From assembly GCA_002319795.1 (NCBI GenBank), contig DCFU01000031.1:98700-162699 (forward strand): a stretch of 64,000 bases of DNA. Reading direction: 5' to 3'. Below, piece by piece: positions 35,335 through 43,177 of the stretch (the stretch's first letter is position 1; every line of letters starts with the position of its first letter). Position numbers and translations under genes: made by a program. The DNA is from Megamonas sp. UBA1796. Its GTDB lineage: Bacteria; Bacillota; Negativicutes; Selenomonadales; Selenomonadaceae. The notes below the pieces were generated by a model. That model worked only from the letters and a program-made list of their open reading frames with translations, searched no databases and was not told the DNA's origin.

Positions 35335-35383
35335 TTGACAAATGTGCATATGCACACTATACTGGTTATAGAGCATATGCACA
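35335..35383 (+). promoter_or_regulatory. Promoter with two dyad operators
   Basis: TTGACA at 35335-35340 and TATACT at 35358-35363 are separated by 17 bases. The spacer itself is a perfect 14-base palindrome, TGTGCATATGCACA (35343-35356). A second copy, GAGCATATGCACA, lies at 35371-35383, 27 bases further on, at the transcription start. This indicates tight repression of the DUF134-NifX gene. Confidence 0.8.
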
Positions 35384-35424
35384 TTATAAGATTGTAGCAT
35401 TACATAATCGGGAGGCGATTTCTT

Positions 35425-36198
35425 ATAGCCCGCAACAGCATCTGTCGGCGCGTTTGTATGCTGCCAGAAAATAAAACATTTACTCCGGATAACGATATTG
35501 ATGGATATGTGACCTTGACCATTGATGCTATTGAAGCGTTGCGCCTTTGTGATTTGGAAGCGTTGGATCAGGAACAAGCCGCCGCCATGATGGGAGTTTC
35601 ACGGGGAACGCTGCAGCGTATCCTCTACCAGGCGCATCGAACAACTGCTGAAGCCTTGATTGCCGGGAAGGGAATCCACATTGCTGGTGGCAATTACAGT
35701 GTAAATCAATGTGCCTGTCCCCAGATAGGCCGATGCCATCGCTGCAACTTTGCCGATCAAAAAAAGAATGAACAACTTAGCAAAAAAATTAAATTAAACT
35801 TGGAGGGTACAATTATGAAAATTGCTATTACAACAGAAGGAAATCAAATTTTTCAACATTTTGGCTCTTGTCCGCTCTTTACGCTTGTTGAAATCGAAAA
35901 CAATACAGTAATAAGCCGTAAAAGCATTGATGCATCGGGCAGTGGTCATTCTGCTTTAGCCGGATTTTTACAAAGTAATGCGGTCAATCTTGTAATCTGC
36001 GGTGGAATTGGCGGGGGAGCCCGCAATGCTCTCGCAGAGGCGAACATTGCACTTATCTCCGGCTGTAAAGGCGATATCGACGCAACAATCACGGAATACC
36101 TAGCGGGCACACTCAAAGATAGCCCCGCAGGTATGTGTAACCATCATCATGAGGGAGCAAATCACCAATGCGGTGCTGGCGAACAACACTGCCACTAA
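35425..36198 (+). CDS. DUF134-type DNA-binding protein fused to NifX/NafY-like domain
   Basis: The N-terminal part is a DUF134 protein: RRVC.LPEN, then a sigma-like HTH (LEALDQEQAAAMMGVSRGTLQRIL), then a CACPQIGRCHRC cysteine cluster. The C-terminal part, from IMKIAITTEG, is a NifX/NafY-like domain with a Cys/His-rich tail (CNHHHEGANHQCGAGEQHCH). The first ATG (35458) would remove the conserved N-terminus and has no ribosome site. ATA at 35425 has GGGAGG at the right distance and restores the family opening ARNSICRRVC, so it is the probable start. A strong internal site (GGAGGG before the ATG at 35815) may also yield the NifX part alone. The family is linked to metal-cluster handling; the exact role is unknown. 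Confidence 0.75.
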   Translation: MARNSICRRVCMLPENKTFTPDNDIDGYVTLTIDAIEALRLCDLEALDQEQAAAMMGVSRGTLQRILYQAHRTTAEALIAGKGIHIAGGNYSVNQCACPQIGRCHRCNFADQKKNEQLSKKIKLNLEGTIMKIAITTEGNQIFQHFGSCPLFTLVEIENNTVISRKSIDASGSGHSALAGFLQSNAVNLVICGGIGGGARNALAEANIALISGCKGDIDATITEYLAGTLKDSPAGMCNHHHEGANHQCGAGEQHCH

Positions 36199-36215
36199 CA
36201 TATATTTTTCCAGGC

Positions 36216-36245
36216 AAAAAACGGAACCGCAGGGTTCCGTTTTTT
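36216..36245. terminator. Intrinsic terminator
   Basis: AAAAAACGGAACC and GGTTCCGTTTTTT form a 13-base-pair stem with a GCAG loop, 17 bases after the DUF134-NifX stop. Confidence 0.9.
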
Positions 36246-36431
36246 GTTGTAGAGCAGCTGTTTTTCTTATTTGCTAATGCTTACGCAATGCTTCCAATAA
36301 TGTGTGATTCGTGCAGGATACATCATTGAAAATGATGATTTCTATAATAATCAATCGTTTTTAATAAACAGAAAAGAGTGCTATACTACACGTACAGATA
36401 AGTGCTACAAAGCCAAAAAGGGGGATTGAAA

Positions 36432-36584
36432 ATGGACGCATCCGTAGTATTCATTTTATTGTTAACTGCACTCTATTGCATTGGGCGGGTCGCTATGCTG
36501 CATGAATTAATGGGGGAGCACAAGAATAGCAGTGTGTTTTGGCAGTATAAATATTTAGATTATCATAATGAAGAACGGCATTAA
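36432..36584 (+). CDS. Small predicted membrane protein
   Basis: 50 residues starting MDASVVFILLLTALYCIGRV, one membrane helix with a charged, aromatic C-terminus (FWQYKYLDYHNEERH). The ATG at 36432 has GGGGGATTG upstream, and TATACT near 36382 could be its -10 element. A strong hairpin follows at once. I do not recognise a family. The 186 bases between the previous terminator and this gene hold only its leader. Confidence 0.5.
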   Translation: MDASVVFILLLTALYCIGRVAMLHELMGEHKNSSVFWQYKYLDYHNEERH

Positions 36585-36586
36585 GC

Positions 36587-36623
36587 GATACTGGCTCCTT
36601 CTCGCAAAGAAGGAGCCAGTATC
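36587..36623. terminator. Strong hairpin between convergent genes
   Basis: A perfect 16-base-pair stem GATACTGGCTCCTTCT with its complement and a 5-base loop. There is no long T tract directly after it, but it lies between convergent genes and is probably a terminator. Confidence 0.7.
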
Positions 36624-36637
36624 GTGTTTCCATTGAT

Positions 36638-37519
36638 TTATTTTTTCAAGGACGAACAGAGTGCTAAAAAACCTTGCAGAGCGGGCGTAAGCCATTTTTC
36701 GCGATGATAGATTAGTTTCGTTTTTACATGGAAGTTTGGTCCAGCCCAAGGCAGTTCTATTAATTTTCCTTGAGATAATTCTTCTTTGGCAGCAATCTTA
36801 GGTAAAAGAGTGACGCCTAAACCACAAATCGTACATTCTTTGATGGCTCCAATACTAGACAGTTCCATTAGGGAAGCAAGCTTTACGTTATATTGTTTCA
36901 GCATGGAGAGAACTAAGGGACGGTAGCCGCAACCGGCTGCCGTAAGGATAAAACATTCGCCGGATAAATCCGATGGTTTAATTTTTTTCTTCTTTGTAAG
37001 CGGATGTAAAGGGCTGGCAACAAGAATCATGGCTTCCTCATGCAGGGTCTGGACGGTTAGGTCTGAGGCTTTGATTTCATCTGTAAGCACTAATGCAACA
37101 TCAATCGTATTTTCTTTTAGCAACTGAAACATATTTTCGCAGCTTTCCGTCTGGACACGAATCTCTACTAAAGGATATTGCTGATGGTAGTTCATTAAAA
37201 TTTGTGGTAGTCGATATACACAGAGTGTCTCAGCTGCGCCGATGTTAATAACGCCGCGAAAAACTTGAGGAGAAATTTCTTCTTTGGCCTTTTGACAAAG
37301 AGCTAAAATGTTTTGGATATTTTGCAAAAAAGATTTACCTTCGCTGGTCAGTTGAATACCGCGTCCAAAGCGTTCAAATAATTTTACCTGCAGTTCTTCT
37401 TCAAGTAGGTGAATTTGACCAGTGATGTTGGATTGAGCATAACCCAGTTGGACACCAGCTTTGGTAAAATTTAGTGTTTTGGCCGCAGTACAAAAAATTT
37501 GTAATTGACGTAATTCCAT
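36638..37519 (-). CDS. LysR-family transcriptional regulator
   Basis: 293 residues: the LysR HTH at the N-terminus (ELRQLQIFCTAAKTLNFTKAGVQLGYAQSNITGQIHLLEEELQ in meaning, with the recognition helix around AQSNITGQIH) and an effector domain with VLVASPLHPL and AAGCGYRPLVLSMLKQY. It resembles the CysB/CynR-like group. No divergent target is evident; the tRNA gene lies upstream on the other strand. Its regulon is unknown. Confidence 0.88.
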   Translation of the reverse strand: MELRQLQIFCTAAKTLNFTKAGVQLGYAQSNITGQIHLLEEELQVKLFERFGRGIQLTSEGKSFLQNIQNILALCQKAKEEISPQVFRGVINIGAAETLCVYRLPQILMNYHQQYPLVEIRVQTESCENMFQLLKENTIDVALVLTDEIKASDLTVQTLHEEAMILVASPLHPLTKKKKIKPSDLSGECFILTAAGCGYRPLVLSMLKQYNVKLASLMELSSIGAIKECTICGLGVTLLPKIAAKEELSQGKLIELPWAGPNFHVKTKLIYHREKWLTPALQGFLALCSSLKK

Positions 37520-37603
37520 AAACCCACCTCATTTATAATTTATATCTTATAAGTGATTGAAATAATATAAAACAATTATTTTCTCTATTTATAGTGTTAC
37601 CTC

Positions 37604-37632
37604 TTGTCAAATATAGGTATTACTTGTATAAT
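37604..37632 (+). promoter_or_regulatory. Promoter of tRNA-Val
   Basis: TTGTCA at 37604-37609 and TATAAT at 37627-37632, with a 17-base spacer, 21 bases before the mature tRNA start. Confidence 0.8.
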
Positions 37633-37653
37633 ATATATTGTCTCCGATAGAAT

Positions 37654-37730
37654 GCGCGGTTAGCTCAGTTGGTTAGAGTATCACATTGACATTGTGGGGG
37701 TCACTGGTTCGAATCCAGTATCGCGCACCA
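37654..37730 (+). tRNA. tRNA-Val (anticodon GAC)
   Basis: 77 bases including the encoded CCA. The acceptor stem GCGCGGT pairs with ATCGCGC. The D stem is GCTC/GAGT, the anticodon stem TCACA/TGTGG with loop TTGACAT (anticodon GAC), a 5-base variable loop, and the T stem ACTGG/CCAGT with loop TTCGAAT. All arms fold. Confidence 0.93.
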
Positions 37731-37744
37731 TTTGTAAAACATAG

Positions 37745-37785
37745 AGGGTTCCAAGGAAATGATAGTTCCTTGGAACCCTATTTTT
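37745..37785 (+). terminator. Intrinsic terminator of tRNA-Val
   Basis: AGGGTTCCAAGGAA (37745-37758) pairs perfectly with 37766-37779 over a 7-base loop, followed by ATTTTTAT. Confidence 0.9.
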
Positions 37786-37892
37786 ATACCTTGTACTACT
37801 TTTTAGCTCTGCGCTCGATTTATAGGCGGGCACGTCTGCTTATGGAGCTTGGTTCAGGGGGAAAATTAATAAAATAGAAATTGTGAAATTCA

Positions 37893-37927
37893 CGGGCAGC
37901 CGCAAATTTGTGGCTGCCCGTTTTTTT
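37893..37927 (+). terminator. Intrinsic terminator, plus strand
   Basis: CGGGCAGCCGCAAA pairs with TTTGTGGCTGCCCG at 37907-37920 and is followed by T7. It lies at the 3' end of the minus-strand membrane protein gene, but its T tract serves plus-strand transcription. Between 37786 and 37892 I see no gene. Confidence 0.7.
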
Positions 37928-38273
37928 AGTATACGATGAGCAGAGCCAATAGTATATTTGGTATAGCTGCATACGTACCAACAGGACGAGAAAACTGGCG
38001 CATCGGATCCTTGATGCCCTTGCCAGTGAAATGGCCCAGAGCAATGCCGAGGATGTAGATAAGAGCGGCCGCAATATCCCGCTCCGAGAACATGTAGACC
38101 ATGCCACCGTAGATAATCACAAAATTAATCCAATTGCTTATGATGGTTGGCAGGGGATGCACCAGCCGATGTGCCATGATATCCTTATCCTGTGTTTTGA
38201 GTATGGCGGAATTCCAATAGGAGAAGATACCGATGAACAGGGAAAGAATGAATAATGAAATCATATGAAGCAC
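37926..38273 (-). CDS. Small integral membrane protein
   Basis: 115 residues with three or four hydrophobic segments: an N-terminal one around MISLFILSLFIGIFSYW, one around NWINFVIIYGGMVYMF, one around ALIYILGIALGHF and a C-terminal one ending LLALLIVY. I do not recognise the family with confidence. It is monocistronic; the only nearby gene on its strand is the LysR regulator beyond the tRNA. Confidence 0.65.
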   Translation of the reverse strand: MLHMISLFILSLFIGIFSYWNSAILKTQDKDIMAHRLVHPLPTIISNWINFVIIYGGMVYMFSERDIAAALIYILGIALGHFTGKGIKDPMRQFSRPVGTYAAIPNILLALLIVY

Positions 38274-38425
38274 TTCCTTTGTTATTGCCTGTTGTTCTTA
38301 TTCTTGTTCATAGTAGAATTTCCTGCCTGTATTTAGGCGTTCGTAAGATATTGTTATACGGGAAATGGTTTTCGCAGCAGGATAATAATATGAAAAAATA
38401 TTCATAAAATTTTATTAAATACCTA

Positions 38426-38478
38426 TTGCAAATTTTCCAATAATATTATAATATATTTTACATAGACATCTGATGTCT
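38426..38478 (+). promoter_or_regulatory. Promoter and operator of the FadR-type regulator
   Basis: TATAAT at 38447-38452, with TTGCAA at 38426-38431 as a possible -35 (15-base spacer, slightly short). AGACATCTGATGTCT at 38464-38478 is a palindrome around one central base and lies over the expected start of transcription, a typical GntR/FadR autoregulatory site. Confidence 0.6.
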
Positions 38479-38503
38479 GACGTAAGATGGGTGATGAAAA
38501 AAT

Positions 38504-39199
38504 ATGAGAACGAAAAAAGATCTTATGTTATCTAAAGAGATAGCACAAAAATTAAAAGATATGGTTATCGGCAAAGAACTTCTTCCGGGTGCCCAGCTGC
38601 CGAATGAAATGATTTTGGCTGAACGCATGGGAGTCAGCCGTTCTACCATTCGTGAAGCTGTCAAACAATTAGTGCCGGCGAATATACTGGAGATTAAGCG
38701 CGGCAAGGGGACTTTTGTGTGTAAACAGCCTGGCGGGTGGAAACACGATCCTTTAGGTGTTGAATTCATGGCGCAGGGGAATTTGCTCATGAACCTTTTT
38801 GAAACACGTATCATGTTTGAGCCTGGGGTTGCGGGCCTGGCGGCAAAACGAGCGCAGCCGGAAGACTTAGAAAAGCTAAGAGCGAGCATAGAACGTATGC
38901 GGGTAATGTATGTCAATCATGAAGATCATAGCAAGGAAGACTTGGAATTCCATACAGCTATTGCCAGGGCTACCCAAAATCCAATCATTCAACGTGTGGT
39001 GCCGATTATCAATGAATCAATCGTAGGCGGCTATGAGGAGACTATGCATGTCCCGGAAAGTGTACATAAAGCACTGGAAGCGCATGAACGTATCTATAAA
39101 GCGCTTGCAGAAGGCAACTCGGAAATTGCTGAATGTGAGATGCGTAAACATTTGCAGATGGCTGTAAATGATATTAGGGAGCAAGGTGTAAAAGCCTGA
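38504..39199 (+). CDS. FadR-type GntR-family regulator
   Basis: 231 residues. The winged HTH is at the N-terminus (LPNEMILAERMGVSRSTIREAVKQL, KRGKGTFV), followed by the all-helical FCD domain with its metal-binding residues (D and three H, including EDLEFHTAIARAT and HKALEAHERIYKAL). It precedes an ABC sugar importer with a transketolase and presumably senses a carboxylate or sugar acid that the system handles. A palindrome just upstream suggests autoregulation. Confidence 0.88.
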   Translation: MRTKKDLMLSKEIAQKLKDMVIGKELLPGAQLPNEMILAERMGVSRSTIREAVKQLVPANILEIKRGKGTFVCKQPGGWKHDPLGVEFMAQGNLLMNLFETRIMFEPGVAGLAAKRAQPEDLEKLRASIERMRVMYVNHEDHSKEDLEFHTAIARATQNPIIQRVVPIINESIVGGYEETMHVPESVHKALEAHERIYKALAEGNSEIAECEMRKHLQMAVNDIREQGVKA

Positions 39200-39238
39200 A
39201 ATAACTCACTTAAATTTATGTAAGGGGAGGAAAACATA

Positions 39239-40528
39239 GTGAACAATCTGGCAAGGAAAATGGTAGCTATCATACTGGCGGTATGCTTGGCTGCTACGTT
39301 TGCGCTTACAGGCTGTGGCAGCAATCAATCGGCCGACACAAGCGGCAAAGATCAAGTGGTTAAATTGAAACATTGGGTTTGGCTTGATGACCCAAAGGAT
39401 CCAACCATGGCGAATCTGGTTCAAGAATTCAATTCTACGCATCCAAATATTCAGGTAGAATTGGAAGTTATCCCCTGGGGAGATTTCCGTACGCGGCTTC
39501 TGACTGCAGCCGCAAGTGGCGATGCACCTGACACAGCTTGCTTTAAATTGACATGGGTTCCGGAATTTGTTGGCAATCAGGCATTGGAACCTTTGGATCC
39601 CTACCTGAAGAATTGGCAGGGAAAGGCGGATATTCAGGATAATCTATGGGATGTTTTTACAGTAACCGATGATAAACAAATGTATGTAATGCCGTGGATC
39701 GTACAAGCACTTTATGTGTATTACCGACCCAGCCTTTTCCAAGAAGCAGGTGTTGAAATCCCCAAAACCTGGGATGAATTTTTGACGGTGGCTCAAAAAC
39801 TTACGAAAGATCGGAATGGCGATGGGAAGATTGATCAGTATGGTTTTGGCATGCGTGGTGCCCGCTACGGGCATGAGCCATGGGGGAGCTTCGTGTTTGC
39901 CAGTGTAGAGGGCAATAAAATAATGGAAAACGGGAAGGCTGTATTTAATACCCCGGCAGCACGTCAGGCTAATGATTTCTTTTTAGATCTTTATCGGAAA
40001 TATAAGGTTGTTCCGCCTACAGCTCCGGCTGACGGCTTTGCTGAAATCGTTAATAATTTCAAATCAGGAAGAACTGCCATGATTGTTCATCATATCCGTT
40101 CGTATAAGGACATGGAAAAACAGTTTGGTGATGATGTATCGGCCTTTCCGGTTCCGGCAGGCCCGAATGGAAGATGGACTTCCCTTGGCGATACGGAAAA
40201 TGTAGTGTTTAGTTCCAGCAAACAGAAAGAGGCAGCGTTTACTTTTATTTCATGGTTGGCAGAAAAAGATCAAATTGATAAATGGTGCCGGGCTTCAGGT
40301 GATGTTCCGGTTGCTAAATCGGTTCAGGCATTGGACTTCTATCAGAACAATCGTTTTATGCAGGCGTCCTTTGAGTCGCTGCCGTTTGCACATGTATATC
40401 CTGTTACGACAGCAATGGGTGAGTGGATTGAGTCTGTATGGCCGGCAGTTACCCAACAGGCATTACAAGGGCAGATTACTGGTGATGACATGATGAATCA
40501 ACTCGAGGCAGCTATGAATAAAAAATAA
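39239..40528 (+). CDS. ABC sugar transporter substrate-binding lipoprotein
   Basis: 429 residues, starting at GTG behind AAGGGGAGG. The lipobox FALTGC with Cys26 shows a lipoprotein anchored outside the membrane. The rest is a family 1 extracellular solute-binding protein (MalE/UgpB-like), with the segment GDAPDTACFKLTWVPEF and the hinge region MPWIVQALYVYYRPSLFQEAG. It starts an operon that continues through 45672 with two permeases, a split transketolase, a cupin and the ATPase. The sugar is unknown; a transketolase substrate or precursor is likely. Confidence 0.9.
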   Translation: MNNLARKMVAIILAVCLAATFALTGCGSNQSADTSGKDQVVKLKHWVWLDDPKDPTMANLVQEFNSTHPNIQVELEVIPWGDFRTRLLTAAASGDAPDTACFKLTWVPEFVGNQALEPLDPYLKNWQGKADIQDNLWDVFTVTDDKQMYVMPWIVQALYVYYRPSLFQEAGVEIPKTWDEFLTVAQKLTKDRNGDGKIDQYGFGMRGARYGHEPWGSFVFASVEGNKIMENGKAVFNTPAARQANDFFLDLYRKYKVVPPTAPADGFAEIVNNFKSGRTAMIVHHIRSYKDMEKQFGDDVSAFPVPAGPNGRWTSLGDTENVVFSSSKQKEAAFTFISWLAEKDQIDKWCRASGDVPVAKSVQALDFYQNNRFMQASFESLPFAHVYPVTTAMGEWIESVWPAVTQQALQGQITGDDMMNQLEAAMNKK

Positions 40529-40539
40529 TAGCAGAAGTG

Positions 40540-40573
40540 TATTCCGGCCCGTAGAAAATTACAGGCCGGGATA
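40540..40573 (+). other. Intercistronic stem-loop between binding protein and permease genes
   Basis: TATTCCGGCC (40540-40549) pairs with GGCCGGGATA (40564-40573) over a 14-base loop, with no T tract. Such hairpins protect the mRNA of the abundant binding protein and lower expression of the permeases. Confidence 0.6.
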
Positions 40574-40592
40574 CCAAACAATGGAGTAGAAT

Positions 40593-41474
40593 ATGAAAAG
40601 TAAAAGACTATATCCGTATTATCTTGTAGCTCCGGCAGTTATTTTCATGCTCGTTATTGTTGCGTATCCTATTTTGAATTCTTTTTATATGAGCATGATG
40701 GACTATAAGCTTTTTAAAATGAGCAGTACCCATTTTGTTGGCCTGCAAAATTATATAGCCGTGTTACAGGACCCTGTTTTTAGGCAGTCCTTGTGGAATA
40801 CACTTTGGTGGGTGGGTCTGGGTGTCTTTTTGCAATTCTTTTTTGGGCTTATTCTGGCATTGCTGCTTAACGAAAAATTCAGAGGCAGAGGTATTGTCCG
40901 GGCACTGATTTTAGTTCCCTGGGTTACACCGGGTATACTTATCGGCCTTATGTGGACCTGGATGTACGATGGCAACTATGGTGTCATTAATGATGTTCTT
41001 GTTAAACTGCACCTTTTAGACCAGTATGTACCGTGGCTTGCGCAATCCAATACGGCATTGCTGGCGGTGATTGTCACAATCGTATGGCAGGGCATCCCCT
41101 TTTTCGCTATTATGCTGTTGGCAGGACTTCAGACAATTCCCAAGGAACTTTATGAAGCGGCAGAGGTGGATGGTGCGAGTTCATGGCAGTCATTCTGGAT
41201 GATTACCCTGCCCATGCTTATGCCGACGATTTTTGTTACGACATTACTAAGGATTATTTGGGTGGCAAATTCTGTGGACGTTATATTTGCGATGACAGGC
41301 GGCGGCCCGGGTTACAGTACCTTGACGCTAAGCGTATATACTTTCGTAAAAGCACGTACAGCGCTTGACTTTGGCTATGCCTCTACTATGTCAATTTACC
41401 TGACGATGATTTTGTCGGTAGTCCTTTTTGCTTACTTATATCAAATTAAGAAAAAGGAGGCCAGACTTAGATGA
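40593..41474 (+). CDS. ABC sugar transporter permease (MalF type)
   Basis: 293 residues with six membrane segments. The coupling EAA loop is EAAEVDGASSWQSFWMITLPML near residue 190. The N-terminus KRLYPYYLVAPAVIFMLVIVAYPI is typical of MalF/UgpA permeases. It forms a heterodimer with the next gene product. Its stop overlaps that gene by four bases (ATGA). Confidence 0.92.
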   Translation: MKSKRLYPYYLVAPAVIFMLVIVAYPILNSFYMSMMDYKLFKMSSTHFVGLQNYIAVLQDPVFRQSLWNTLWWVGLGVFLQFFFGLILALLLNEKFRGRGIVRALILVPWVTPGILIGLMWTWMYDGNYGVINDVLVKLHLLDQYVPWLAQSNTALLAVIVTIVWQGIPFFAIMLLAGLQTIPKELYEAAEVDGASSWQSFWMITLPMLMPTIFVTTLLRIIWVANSVDVIFAMTGGGPGYSTLTLSVYTFVKARTALDFGYASTMSIYLTMILSVVLFAYLYQIKKKEARLR

Positions 41475-42307
41475 TACGTAAGAAAAATCCTGTAAAGAAG
41501 TTTTTTCTTTTCTACGTACCAATGGGAGGGCTGTTGTTCTTTTCGCTTTTTCCATTTGTATGGACGCTTATAACCTCTTTAAAGGAACATAATGAGCTAT
41601 TTAGTAAAAATTTTCATTATTTACCGAATAATCCAACTTTTGATAATTATATAATGTTATTTCAGCAAACCAATTTTGGCGATAATATGTTGAACAGTTT
41701 TGTGGTGGCCTTTGCTACTTCATTTTTGAGTCTGACGATTTCCCTTGTAGCAGCGTATGCATTTTCGAGATTTCGCTTCCGTGGCAGATTAGCGATTATG
41801 GTGTCGTTTCTGACGATTAATATGTGTCCAACTGTGCTCCTGCTGATACCGCTTTATTCTATTATGCGTACCTTGGGAATTCTTTATACACCTTTGGCGC
41901 TTATACTTGCATATTCGACCTTTACGATTCCTTTTGCCGTATGGCTGTTGACAGGCTATATCAATGACCTCTCACCTTCCTTGGAGGAGGCAGCCCTGAT
42001 TGATGGTTGCACACGCAAGCAGGCATTTTTTAAGGTTGTGCTGCCGCTCACTGTACCAGGTATTATTGCTACAGGGAGCTACATCTTCATTACCGCCTGG
42101 AACGAATTCGTTTTTGCCGTTATGTTTACCAACCAGGGAAGCCGCACGCTGCCGGTGGCTTTGCAGGCCTTTGTAGGCCAGTTTGATATAGAATGGGGGC
42201 TGCTTACGGCAGGGGGGGTTATTACCTCGATACCGGTGGTTATTTTGTTTATGTTTATTCAGAGACGTCTGGTTGAAGGCATGACTTCAGGCGCAGTGAA
42301 GGGCTGA
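41471..42307 (+). CDS. ABC sugar transporter permease (MalG type)
   Basis: 278 residues with six membrane segments. The EAA loop is EEAALIDGCTRKQAFFKVVLP near residue 175, and the family block AYAFSRFRFRGR lies near 95. Partner of the preceding permease; translation is coupled through the ATGA overlap. Sixty bases follow before the transketolase gene, which has its own AAGGAGGAAA site. Confidence 0.92.
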   Translation: MIRKKNPVKKFFLFYVPMGGLLFFSLFPFVWTLITSLKEHNELFSKNFHYLPNNPTFDNYIMLFQQTNFGDNMLNSFVVAFATSFLSLTISLVAAYAFSRFRFRGRLAIMVSFLTINMCPTVLLLIPLYSIMRTLGILYTPLALILAYSTFTIPFAVWLLTGYINDLSPSLEEAALIDGCTRKQAFFKVVLPLTVPGIIATGSYIFITAWNEFVFAVMFTNQGSRTLPVALQAFVGQFDIEWGLLTAGGVITSIPVVILFMFIQRRLVEGMTSGAVKG

Positions 42308-42367
42308 ATATTATATTTTGGGTAAGAGCCGGAAGAGCTTTCGGCAGTATATATAAGGAGGAAACAT

Positions 42368-43177
42368 ATGGATATCAATGGATTGCAGGAAATAAGCCGT
42401 ATCGTGCGCGGAGATGTGATAAGAATGCTGGGGGAGGCCCAATCCGGACATCCGGGTGGATCTTTATCCTGCGTTGATATTTTAACAACACTCTATTTTG
42501 CGGAAATGGATAATCAACCAGGACAAAATCCTACAGAAAGAGATCGTTGTATTCTTTCCAAAGGACATGCGGCTCCGGCACTTTATTCGGTACTTGCGCG
42601 GAAGGGATATTTTCCGGTAGAGGAGCTTCTAACTTTGCGTAAGTTCGGTTCCCGCTTGCAGGGGCATCCGGATATGAAGAAGACACCGGGGGTGGATGCT
42701 TCGACTGGATCCTTGGGACAGGGAAGTTCAATTGCAGTTGGATTGGCGTTGGGAGAAAAGCTTAAAAAGGGTACACATAAAATCTATGCTATTGTAGGCG
42801 ATGGCGAAATTCAGGAAGGACAATTTTGGGAGGCAATGATGTCGGCGAATCATTATAAATTGGATAATCTCACCATAATTCTTGACCATAATGGTTTGCA
42901 AATTGACGGTACAAATGATGCAGTTATGACACTTGGTAATATAAGGAAAAAGTTGGAGGCCTTTGGGGCTATGGTAATTGAGGTGGATGGACATGACCAT
43001 CAAGCACTTATTGAGGCTTATCGTACACCGGTTAAGGAACAGTTCAAGTTCATTTTAGCGCAGACCGTTAAGGGCAAAGGCGTTTCCTTTATGGAAAATC
43101 AGGTAGGATGGCATGGAAAAGCACCAAATGGGGCCGAAGTAAGACAAGCTTTAATAGAATTGGGGTGCAGCAAATGA
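42368..43177 (+). CDS. Transketolase, N-terminal subunit
   Basis: 269 residues. The thiamine-diphosphate domain is clear: LGEAQSGHPGGSLSCVDILT near 20, SKGHAAPALY near 61 and the cofactor motif GDGEIQEGQFWEAM followed by NLTIILDHN near 155. The C-terminal halves are encoded by the next gene, which overlaps by four bases. Transketolase moves a two-carbon ketol unit between sugar phosphates. Split transketolases within sugar operons often have a dedicated substrate, as in apiose or sulfoquinovose degradation, but the partner enzymes of those routes are not seen here. Confidence 0.9.
   Translation: MDINGLQEISRIVRGDVIRMLGEAQSGHPGGSLSCVDILTTLYFAEMDNQPGQNPTERDRCILSKGHAAPALYSVLARKGYFPVEELLTLRKFGSRLQGHPDMKKTPGVDASTGSLGQGSSIAVGLALGEKLKKGTHKIYAIVGDGEIQEGQFWEAMMSANHYKLDNLTIILDHNGLQIDGTNDAVMTLGNIRKKLEAFGAMVIEVDGHDHQALIEAYRTPVKEQFKFILAQTVKGKGVSFMENQVGWHGKAPNGAEVRQALIELGCSK

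Noticed and set aside
36318..36362. Fur box upstream of the small membrane protein
   Set aside because: The ATTGAAAATGATGATT stretch shares only part of the Fur consensus and the neighbouring genes give no iron link.
37654..37730. tRNA-Val as attachment site of an integrated element
   Set aside because: I found no integrase and no second copy of the tRNA 3' end in the window.
37780..37892. Short plus-strand coding region after tRNA-Val ending in MELGSGGKLIK
   Set aside because: No ribosome site and no family resemblance; it lies between two terminators.
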